Assembly (NCBI GenBank): GCA_016212845.1
Contig: JACRDR010000154.1
Location: forward strand, 1-5,434
DNA length: 5,434 nucleotides
Reading direction: 5' to 3'
From: Elusimicrobiota bacterium
GTDB taxonomy: Bacteria; Elusimicrobiota; Elusimicrobia; UBA1565; JACRDR01
Shown: positions 1-5,434 of the stretch, piece after piece
How positions within the stretch are numbered: position 1 is the stretch's first letter
Layout of the letters: every line of letters starts with the position of its first letter
The notes under the pieces: model-generated
Told to the model about the DNA's origin: nothing
Databases searched by the model: none
What the model saw: the letters and a program-made list of their open reading frames with translations, nothing else
Position numbers and translations under genes: made by a program

Positions 1-770
1 CCGAAGGAGCCCAGGACGTCGGGATTGGCGCGGGAGGCGACCTCGAGGTCGTAGTATTCCCACACCTCCGCGCGATGCGGGAGCCACCAGAAGAGCAGCA
101 CGAACACCCACAGCAGGCACGCGGCGAGTATCCCGGCGCTGAGCCCGCGGTCCGGCACGCTCCGCCGGTCCGCGATCCATTTCCACGCGATCACGAGCGC
201 GAACGCGGCGGGCATGAACACGCCGCTCGTCTTCACCAGCGGCGTCGCGGCGCAGACGAGGAACGCGCCGGCCCAGTCCGAGGTGTTCCGGGTGTGAAGC
301 GCTCGCTCGAGCCACCAGGCCGCGGCCGCGCAAAAGACCGCGAGGATCGGCTCGCGGATGCCCGCGATGGAATGCGAAAACCAGAAATAGCTCGCGGTCA
401 GCTGGATCAGGAACAGCTTGAGCGCGAGCTCCTCGCCTTTCCTCTTTAGAGGAAGGGCCAGCAGCAGCATCGCCGCCAAAAGCGCCAGCACCGACGGCAG
501 CCGCAAGCCGATCGGGTTGACGCCCAAGACCTTGAAGAACGGCGCCTTCGCCAGCGTAAAAAGCGGCATCAGCAGGGAGGGGTTGTACGTGTCGTAAAAG
601 ATCGTGCCGTGGAGGACGAGGCTGCGGGCGTCGGAGTTCGTCAGGCCTTCGTCGTGCGCGTTGTAGACGCCGACGGAGTCGGCCATGAGCACGGGCAGGC
701 GCATGGCGAGAAACACCACGGCCGCCAAGAGGAGCCAGCGCAGCGCCGGATCGCGCCCTTCGGAACGCAT
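1..770 (-). CDS. GT-C membrane glycosyltransferase (PMT/ArnT-like), N-terminal part
   Basis: This is the N-terminal 256 residues of a multi-pass inner-membrane protein; the reading frame is open at the left edge, so the C-terminus is missing. A first hydrophobic helix (about residues 11-30) is followed by an extracytoplasmic loop with His-Asp-Glu at 39-41, the position of the acidic catalytic motif in GT-C enzymes. Further hydrophobic segments lie near 90-106, 116-134, 140-155, 165-180, 185-200 and 210-229. The segment LRLPSVLALLAAMLLL (89-104) is typical of PMT_2/GT39-GT83 proteins. Such enzymes move a sugar from a polyprenyl-phosphate donor to a protein, lipid or glycan on the outer face of the membrane; the acceptor here cannot be told. 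The start is the ATG at complement 770-768. An upstream ATG at complement 778-776 is out of frame. There is no convincing SD, only GGGG two bases before the ATG. The gene is divergent from the lipoprotein gene. The GT-C class is fairly sure; the exact family is not. Confidence 0.85.
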   Translation of the reverse strand, partial: MRSEGRDPALRWLLLAAVVFLAMRLPVLMADSVGVYNAHDEGLTNSDARSLVLHGTIFYDTYNPSLLMPLFTLAKAPFFKVLGVNPIGLRLPSVLALLAAMLLLALPLKRKGEELALKLFLIQLTASYFWFSHSIAGIREPILAVFCAAAAWWLERALHTRNTSDWAGAFLVCAATPLVKTSGVFMPAAFALVIAWKWIADRRSVPDRGLSAGILAACLLWVFVLLFWWLPHRAEVWEYYDLEVASRANPDVLGSF

Positions 771-776
771 GACCCC

Positions 777-782
777 ATTCTA
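777..782 (-). promoter_or_regulatory. -10-like box for the glycosyltransferase gene, possibly leaderless
   Basis: On the minus strand the hexamer TAGAAT (one mismatch to TATAAT) lies exactly 6 nt before the ATG of the glycosyltransferase gene. Transcription would then begin at or very near the start codon, which fits the missing SD. No good -35 is seen: the expected place, complement 805-800, reads CTCCGG. The call rests on the box, its spacing and the lack of an SD. Confidence 0.4.
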
Positions 783-818
783 GAGAAAAAGGAGCGGCCC
801 CGGAGCCGGGAGGCGGGA

Positions 819-848
819 TTGACGACTCCGGGGAAGGGGGGCTATCGT
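819..848 (+). promoter_or_regulatory. Candidate promoter of the lipoprotein gene (TTGACG-N18-TATCGT)
   Basis: A -35-like TTGACG (819-824) and a -10-like TATCGT (843-848, fitting TANNNT) are separated by 18 bp. The -10 ends 6 nt before the GTG at 855, so the transcript would start at about the start codon. A competing reading is that the TTG at 819 is itself a start codon, preceded by an SD-like GGGAGG (808-813) with 5 nt spacing; the promoter would then have to lie further upstream. Both readings fit the sequence. Confidence 0.4.
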
Positions 849-854
849 TCGGGG

Positions 855-2030
855 GTGACGCTCCGGCAACTCGGCCTCGCCGCGCTCCTCGCGCTTTCCG
901 GCTGCGGCGAGCCCGCGCAAGGCATCGCGCGCCTGAGGACGGGAGACGTCTTCCATCCGAAGTTCTACTCGAAGCTCCGGAAGGTGTTCTTCGTCGACGG
1001 CGCCTATCCGCGGAAGACGAAGCTGGGCGTCTATGACCTCGCGACGGGCAAGTCCGAGGAGTTCTATTTCCCCGGCTACCGGATCGGTGAAACGTTCGCG
1101 CCCGTGGGCTCGGGCGACGCGGCGCTCGTGAACGCGACGATCAGCTCCGACAAGGAATCGGGTTCTCAGTTGATCCTCGTGTCGCTCAAGGACGGGAGCG
1201 TGCAGCGCCGGATCGCGGACACCACCGGACTCGAGTTCGCCGAGCTCGGCCGGCCTTCGTGGACCGCGCGCGCGTTTTTTCTGAAAGGCAAGGAGGGGCA
1301 CGTTTATCTGTCCGCCTTCGACTCTGCGACGGGGGACCTCGAGCCGCCGAAGCTCGTCGGAGATTTCGTGGCGCGCCGCGCCGCGTTCGCCGACAAGACG
1401 CCGCTGCTCGTGATCGAGGCGTTCGTGGACGGCCGGCCGGCGTACGTGACCTACGATCTCCTCGCCGGGCGCGTCGCGCGGACGGAGCCGGCGCCCGCGA
1501 CGGCGGCCTGTCTGGTCGCCGCGGAGCGCGGCGCGATTCTGTGCCGCGCGCAGCCGGCCGATCGGACGACCGTGCTCGAGAGCCTCGACGCGCAGGCGGG
1601 CGGAACGCGCGCGCTCGGCGCCATCGCGGGGCTGGCCGAGTCGGTGCTCCCCGTCGACGGACGGGTGCTCGTCACGGCGAAGGATCCGCTCGCGGTCCCC
1701 GACTCGGACAGGCGTTGGGCGGCGAGGAATCTGACCGTGCTTCGGGAGGACGGCGGCGCCGCCGAGACGGTCCGCTGGACGAAGCGCGGCGAGCGGCTCT
1801 TCGGCCGCGACGGCGAGACCGGCCGCCTTCTGTTCGCGGCGACCGAACCCATGAGCCTTTGGGCGATCGACGACAAGAAAGAGGCCTGGGGACCGGCGGT
1901 GGGCGAGCTCGACCGGCGCGCGGGCGAACTCTGGAACCGCGAAGCGACCTACATGGCCGTCGCGGGCTTGGCCATCCTTTTTTTCTTCTGGATCGCGAAA
2001 TCCTCCCGTCCCGCCTGCAAAAACTGCTGA
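855..2030 (+). CDS. Propeller-like lipoprotein with C-terminal membrane helix
   Basis: This is a 391-residue protein of unknown function. The N-terminus VTLRQLGLAALLALSGC is a lipoprotein signal peptide: a hydrophobic core, then lipobox LSGC with Cys17 as the lipidated residue. The body carries seven similar motifs of the kind 'hydrophobic strand - D/L - x - G - K/R', at about residues 57, 106, 150, 197, 241, 293 and 334. They are spaced 41-52 residues apart, as expected for a seven-bladed beta-propeller outside the cytoplasm. No catalytic motif is visible. Near the C-terminus a hydrophobic stretch (about 367-381, rich in Leu/Ile/Phe/Trp) is followed by KSSRPACKNC, a positive tail ending in CxxC (Cys388, Cys391). 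Lipid anchor plus helix would fix the protein in the inner membrane. GTG 855 is preferred because it gives a signal peptide of usual length; TTG 819 (12 residues longer, better SD) is a real alternative. No specific family is recognised; a scaffold or binding role is only an inference. Confidence 0.82.
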   Translation: MTLRQLGLAALLALSGCGEPAQGIARLRTGDVFHPKFYSKLRKVFFVDGAYPRKTKLGVYDLATGKSEEFYFPGYRIGETFAPVGSGDAALVNATISSDKESGSQLILVSLKDGSVQRRIADTTGLEFAELGRPSWTARAFFLKGKEGHVYLSAFDSATGDLEPPKLVGDFVARRAAFADKTPLLVIEAFVDGRPAYVTYDLLAGRVARTEPAPATAACLVAAERGAILCRAQPADRTTVLESLDAQAGGTRALGAIAGLAESVLPVDGRVLVTAKDPLAVPDSDRRWAARNLTVLREDGGAAETVRWTKRGERLFGRDGETGRLLFAATEPMSLWAIDDKKEAWGPAVGELDRRAGELWNREATYMAVAGLAILFFFWIAKSSRPACKNC

Positions 2031-2042
2031 TCGGGCGTCGTA

Positions 2043-2071
2043 TTGACAACCTCAAAACGGTCGGTTAGCCT
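2043..2071 (+). promoter_or_regulatory. Sigma70-type promoter for the aldolase-kinase operon
   Basis: A perfect -35 TTGACA (2043-2048) is followed after 17 bp by TAGCCT (2066-2071), a weaker -10 that fits TANNNT. It lies in the only clearly AT-richer gap of the window, 13 nt after the lipoprotein stop codon. Transcription from about 2078 would give a leader of roughly 28 nt before the ATG at 2106. No terminator hairpin was seen between the lipoprotein gene and this promoter, so read-through from upstream is possible. Confidence 0.6.
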
Positions 2072-2105
2072 ATTCGTACCTCCCCTAATAAGCACGGCTC
2101 CAGCA

Positions 2106-3353
2106 ATGACAGACGGGCACTCCTGGGATGAACGCGCGGCTTCCGGCCTTTCGGGTCCGGAGCTCTGCGCCTACGCGTCCCGTCTGATCGGCTCCGACCC
2201 CCGGCTCGTCCTTTGGGGGGGAGGGAACTCCTCCGTCAAGACCGTGTCGCACGGCGAGCGCGTCGTCTGGGTGAAGGGCTCCGGCGCCGACATGAAGACG
2301 ATCGGTCCGGAGGGTTTCTCGCCGCTCAAGCTCGACGCGCTCGACGCGCTGCGCTCGCGCTCGTCGATGTCCGACGACGAGATGCTGGCCGCGCAGTCCG
2401 CCGCGCTGGCGTCCGAGCGCGCCCCGCGTCCCTCGATCGAGACGCTGCTCCACGCGTGGACTCCGGCGACGCATGTCTACCACACGCACGCCGACGACGT
2501 CGCGGGCTTTACCTGCGCGCCGAAGAGCCGCGCCCGCACCCGGAAGGCTTTCGGCGCCGACGTGTTGTGGGTCCCGTACGTCCGTCCCGGCTTCGACCTC
2601 TCGAAGCGCGTCGCCGAGGCTATCACTCGCCGCCCGAAGGCGTGGGGGCTCGTGCTCGACAAGCACGGCGCGCTCACGTGGGGCGACACCGCCCGCGAGG
2701 CGTACGAGCGCATGATCACGCTCTCGCGCGAGGCCGGGCGGGACGTGCGCCTGCCCGGCGACCGGCCCGAGCTTTCGGAAAAGCCGGCCCGGCTCGTCGG
2801 CTCGCATGCCCAGCGCCGGACCGCGGCCCGCCGCATCGCCGGCTGGCTCCAGGGCGATCTCGCGAAGCCCTCCGTCGTCCGCTGGTGCGGAGCGCCCGAG
2901 GTGCTGCGCTTTCTGGCCCGGCCGGAGGCGGCCGCGCTCACGCAGCGCGGGCCGTTCACGATGGAGCACGCGCTCCATACGAAGGCGCGTCCGCTCGTCT
3001 GGCGCGGCGGCTCCAAAGAGGACCTTTCCAAGGCGGTCGCCGCGTTCAAGCGCCGCCATCAAGCGTATCGCGCCGCCTACGCGCCGAAGGCGCCCGCCGT
3101 CGACCCCTCGCCTCGCGTGCTGCTCGTGCCGGGCATCGGCCTGTTCGCCGCCGGCCGCGACTCGAAGGCTGCGCTCGTGACCGAGGAGATTTACCGCCAC
3201 ACGATCGAGGTGATCGCGCGCGTGTCGTCGTTCACCCGCTACTCGCCGCTGGGGCTGAAGGCTCTCGCCGGCGTCGAGTTCTGGGAACTGGAAATGCGGA
3301 AAATCAAAGGGCTCGCTCCCATCCGATCAAGCGTCCCGGCGGGGGCGCGATGA
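2106..3353 (+). CDS. Class II aldolase/adducin-fold protein, RhaD/YuxG-type aldolase half without dehydrogenase
   Basis: A 415-residue cytoplasmic protein resembling the aldolase half of the bifunctional rhamnulose-1-phosphate aldolase/alcohol dehydrogenase family (COG3347). Visible landmarks: WGGGNSS (37-43), the phosphate-binding-type glycine loop; VKGSGADM (56-63); IETLLHAW (111-118), with Glu112 and His116; HTHAD (126-130), with the paired metal-ligand histidines 126 and 128; and DKHGALTWG (185-193), where His187 is the likely third ligand. The metal site therefore looks intact, and retro-aldol cleavage of a phosphorylated ketose is plausible, though the substrate is unknown. The C-terminal region has VPGIGLF (341-347) and FWELEMRK (392-399), which in fusion proteins precede the short-chain dehydrogenase domain. 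Here the protein stops soon after, so that domain is absent. The start is the ATG at 2106, 35 nt after the -10 box, without a clear SD; an in-frame TTG at 2043 is rejected because it lies in the -35 box. The stop overlaps the kinase start. Confidence 0.85.
   Translation: MTDGHSWDERAASGLSGPELCAYASRLIGSDPRLVLWGGGNSSVKTVSHGERVVWVKGSGADMKTIGPEGFSPLKLDALDALRSRSSMSDDEMLAAQSAALASERAPRPSIETLLHAWTPATHVYHTHADDVAGFTCAPKSRARTRKAFGADVLWVPYVRPGFDLSKRVAEAITRRPKAWGLVLDKHGALTWGDTAREAYERMITLSREAGRDVRLPGDRPELSEKPARLVGSHAQRRTAARRIAGWLQGDLAKPSVVRWCGAPEVLRFLARPEAAALTQRGPFTMEHALHTKARPLVWRGGSKEDLSKAVAAFKRRHQAYRAAYAPKAPAVDPSPRVLLVPGIGLFAAGRDSKAALVTEEIYRHTIEVIARVSSFTRYSPLGLKALAGVEFWELEMRKIKGLAPIRSSVPAGAR
3341..3353 (+). 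promoter_or_regulatory. RBS and ATGA stop-start overlap coupling aldolase and kinase
   Basis: GGGGG (3341-3345) lies 4 nt before the kinase ATG (3350-3352) and can serve as a purine-rich SD. The ATG overlaps the aldolase TGA (3351-3353) as ATGA. This layout usually means translational coupling on one mRNA, so the two proteins are probably made together in a set ratio. Confidence 0.7.
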
Positions 3354-5434
3354 GCGAAGATCCCCTCGCCTCACCCGCGGCGCCGCAGGCGAAGAAGCGG
3401 ATCGTCGTGGTCGGCGCGGACGAGACGCTCAACAAGCAGTTGACCGCCGCCGCCGAGGCGCGCGGCATCCTCGTCGACGTCACCACCGAGTTCGAGGAGA
3501 TCAAGTCCGCCCGCTCCCGCCCCGAGGTGAAGCTCCTCGGCATCGTGGCCGACATGGGCTCGCTGGCGCCCGAGTGGTGGCCGGCGCTCGTCGCCGCGAA
3601 CCAGGGCAATGGCGCGCCGCAGCTGCTGCGCCTCGACGCGCCCGGAGTCGCGGTGCCCGGCGAGGTGATCGAGCGCGCGCGCTGGCCGCTGCAGCAGCCT
3701 TTCTTCGAGTCGATCAAGCAGAGCGCGGCCCGGCCGCACGTGATCCTCTGCGACGCCACGCTTTTTTCCACCGGCATGATGCAGGCGGCGCTCAACCAAG
3801 CGGGCTTGCCGCACGTCCCGCTCGAGACCGCCGCCGGTCTCGCCGAGGCGCTGTCGAACCCCGACAACTCGCTTTGGGGCGTGGTCAGCGGGACGGGCGG
3901 AGCCCGGATCGTCGTGGTCAGTTGGCGCGGAACCCTGCCGGAGGCCGAGGCGATGGCCGCCAAGATCCGCCAGGGCGTGCCCAACGCGCGCTTCCTCGCC
4001 GCCCTGACCGCGGGCCCGCTTCATCTCGCGCAGATCGCGCTCCGGCGCGGCCAGCAGGCGTCGCTCCCGCGCGAGCTGGCCGAGACCGTTCCGACGCTGC
4101 TCGAGGGCAAGCACGTCTCCGACCCGACCGAGAAGGGCCGCGTGCTCCTCGTCGAGAACAACCAGCTCTACATGGTGCAGCTCGCCATGAGCCTGATGGC
4201 CGAGGGCTTCGAGGTCGCCGCGACCACGAAGCCGGAGGACGCCTTCGCGCTCGCCGAGCACGACCAGTTCTACGTCGCGCTCGTCGGCGCCGCGATCGCT
4301 TTCGCCAAGCACACCGGCATCGAGCTCGCGCAGAAGCTCCGCGAGATCGACCCCGACCTGCGGCTCATCCTGATGGTCGACCGCTTCCCTCCGGAGGCCG
4401 CGCTCAAGGGCGTGAGCACCGCGGTGGAATTCGGGCTCGACGACTGTCTGCTCAAGCCCGCCGAGCCCGCGCGCGTACGGGTGGCGATCCAGCGCGCGCT
4501 CGAGCGCCGCAAGGTGCTGCTCGAAAACCAGCGCCTTCTCACCGAGCTCGCGGTTTCCAACGACAAGCTCGGCCAGCTCAACGGCTTCCAGCAGAAGTTC
4601 TTCGCCACCGTCGCCCACGACGTCAAGAATCCGCTTACCGCGATCCGGGGCTACGCGGAGCTCATGGGCTGGAAGGTGAAGGAGCCGGAGGTGCTCAAGT
4701 GCGTCGGGCACATCCAGTCCTCGGCCAAGACGCTCGAAGGACTCGTCAGCGACCTCGTCGACTTCGCCGCGATCGAGTCCGGCAAGCTGCGCGTGAACCT
4801 CGGGCCGTGCAGCCTCCTGCAAGTGGTCGAGGACGTGAAATCGCGCATCGAGGTCGTCGCCGGCCATCGCAAGCAGTGGTTCATCGTGGACGTGCCCAAG
4901 GAAGTGCCGACGCTCCTCGGCGACAACCTGCGGCTCGGCCAGGTGATCCAGAATCTTTGTACGAACGCGGTGCAATACACGCCCGAAGGCGGCAAGGTCA
5001 CGCTCTCCGTCGAGGTAAAAGCCGCCGAGGTGATCGTAAGCGTCCGCGATACCGGCATCGGTATCTCCAAAGAGGACCTGCCCCGCGTGTTCCAGCGCTT
5101 CTTCCAGACCGAGGCCGCGCAGAAGATGCGCCGCGCCGGCTTCGGCCTCGGCCTCAAGATCGCCCAGGAAATCGTGAAGACCCACGGCGGCGCGATGGGC
5201 GTCGAATCGGAAGTCGGCAAGGGCTCCCGCTTTTTCTTCAACGTACCGATCCCGGCCGAGCCGCCGACGGGCGAGGCTCAGACCGCGGGCGGCGCCGTGT
5301 CGCTCGGCGGCCCGGCGACGCCGGCGCCCCGGCCCGTGACGAAAGCCCCCGCGCCGGTCTCGACGCCTACGCCCATGCCGCTCAAGCAGGCTCCGTTCCC
5401 GTCGCCGGTCGCGCCTTCCGGGGGGCCCATTACC
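3350..5434 (+). CDS. Soluble histidine kinase with three degenerate receiver-like domains (partial, 3' end beyond window)
   Basis: The first 695 residues of a cytoplasmic sensor kinase without membrane segments. Three receiver-like folds come first. Domain 1 (about 17-125) keeps Asp24/Glu25 and perhaps Asp68, but the usual Lys before Pro-Phe is Gln116. Domain 2 (about 129-250) has Cys134/Asp135 and Ser180-Gly181 where the phosphorylated Asp is expected. Domain 3 (about 263-385) is the clearest: it has Glu269-Asn270, keeps Lys369 in LLKP, but has Gly313 in place of the phospho-acceptor Asp. A helical linker leads to HisKA (about 411-475) with the H-box HDVKNP, whose His423 would be autophosphorylated. 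HATPase_c (about 520-633) is complete: Asn535 and Asn539 in the N box, DTGIGIS (567-573), FQRFF (581-585) and GFGLGL (597-602). A tail rich in Pro, Ala, Thr and Gly (about 635-695) runs off the edge and may lead to another domain. The partner response regulator is not in view. The kinase assignment is firm; the receiver alignments are by eye. Confidence 0.93.
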   Translation, partial: MSEDPLASPAAPQAKKRIVVVGADETLNKQLTAAAEARGILVDVTTEFEEIKSARSRPEVKLLGIVADMGSLAPEWWPALVAANQGNGAPQLLRLDAPGVAVPGEVIERARWPLQQPFFESIKQSAARPHVILCDATLFSTGMMQAALNQAGLPHVPLETAAGLAEALSNPDNSLWGVVSGTGGARIVVVSWRGTLPEAEAMAAKIRQGVPNARFLAALTAGPLHLAQIALRRGQQASLPRELAETVPTLLEGKHVSDPTEKGRVLLVENNQLYMVQLAMSLMAEGFEVAATTKPEDAFALAEHDQFYVALVGAAIAFAKHTGIELAQKLREIDPDLRLILMVDRFPPEAALKGVSTAVEFGLDDCLLKPAEPARVRVAIQRALERRKVLLENQRLLTELAVSNDKLGQLNGFQQKFFATVAHDVKNPLTAIRGYAELMGWKVKEPEVLKCVGHIQSSAKTLEGLVSDLVDFAAIESGKLRVNLGPCSLLQVVEDVKSRIEVVAGHRKQWFIVDVPKEVPTLLGDNLRLGQVIQNLCTNAVQYTPEGGKVTLSVEVKAAEVIVSVRDTGIGISKEDLPRVFQRFFQTEAAQKMRRAGFGLGLKIAQEIVKTHGGAMGVESEVGKGSRFFFNVPIPAEPPTGEAQTAGGAVSLGGPATPAPRPVTKAPAPVSTPTPMPLKQAPFPSPVAPSGGPIT

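Noticed and set aside
75..449. A 124-codon plus-strand frame at the left end
   Set aside because: It lies antisense to the membrane glycosyltransferase and encodes a charged, Arg/Glu/His-rich product with no recognisable feature.
609..854. An N-terminal extension of the lipoprotein to an ATG at 609
   Set aside because: It would run antisense through the glycosyltransferase N-terminus and place 82 charged residues before a normal lipoprotein signal peptide.
1275..1280. A run of six T in the lipoprotein gene as a possible frameshift site
   Set aside because: The frame continues normally on both sides and no slippery heptamer or following structure was noticed.
1953..1984. A hairpin (ATGGCC/GGCCAT, 11-nt loop) followed by CC and seven T, resembling a rho-independent terminator
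   Set aside because: It lies inside the lipoprotein gene 44 nt before its stop codon, the stem is only 6 bp with a large loop, and the T run is explained by Leu-Phe-Phe codons of the membrane helix. Weak attenuation cannot be excluded.
1259..2068. A 269-codon plus-strand frame overlapping the lipoprotein gene
   Set aside because: It is extremely Arg-rich and is the +1 shadow of the lipoprotein frame, which has a lipobox, propeller-like repeats and a membrane helix.
2085..3200. A 371-codon minus-strand frame opposite the aldolase gene
   Set aside because: It is an Arg/Ala/Gly-rich shadow without motifs, while the plus strand carries the aldolase metal-site residues.
3371..5185. A 604-codon open frame on the minus strand, opposite the histidine kinase
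   Set aside because: The plus-strand frame has complete HisKA and HATPase_c motifs. The antisense product is a low-complexity mix of Leu, Glu, Arg, His and Asp with no domain, as expected opposite a GC-rich gene where stop codons are rare.

Overview
The window is a GC-rich (by eye about two-thirds G+C), densely coding bacterial chromosome segment. It holds four protein-coding genes, and two of them run off the window edges. I see no RNA genes, insertion sequences, CRISPR arrays or long repeats. Codons end mostly in G/C, GTG appears as a likely start, and Shine-Dalgarno (SD) signals are weak. The lipobox protein and the GT-C-type membrane glycosyltransferase suggest a bacterium, probably diderm, perhaps from a high-GC environmental lineage such as Elusimicrobiota. 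That placement is a guess from general character, not from a marker gene.

Layout: (1) Positions 1-770, minus strand, hold the N-terminal 256 residues of a multi-pass GT-C membrane glycosyltransferase (PMT/ArnT-like), open at the left edge. (2) Positions 771-854 are a short divergent intergenic region. It has a TANNNT -10-like box facing each way, each exactly 6 nt from the proposed start codon, so both genes may be leaderless. (3) Positions 855-2030, plus strand, encode a lipoprotein with seven regularly spaced beta-propeller-like repeats, a C-terminal transmembrane helix and a terminal CxxC. (4) Positions 2031-2105 form a more AT-rich gap with a perfect TTGACA box. (5) Positions 2106-3353 encode a class II aldolase-fold protein that resembles the aldolase half of rhamnulose-1-phosphate aldolase/alcohol dehydrogenase fusions but lacks the dehydrogenase half. 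(6) Positions 3350-5434 encode a soluble histidine kinase that overlaps the aldolase gene by ATGA. It has three N-terminal receiver-like domains that look wholly or partly degenerate, intact HisKA and HATPase_c domains, and a Pro/Ala-rich tail that runs off the right edge.

The aldolase and kinase genes form a probable two-gene operon read from the 2043-2071 promoter. The sequence does not show what links a sugar-type aldolase to a signalling kinase. The glycosyltransferase and the lipoprotein share only a divergent control region. The most unusual items are the multi-pseudoreceiver kinase, the doubly anchored propeller lipoprotein and the mirrored leaderless-type start sites.
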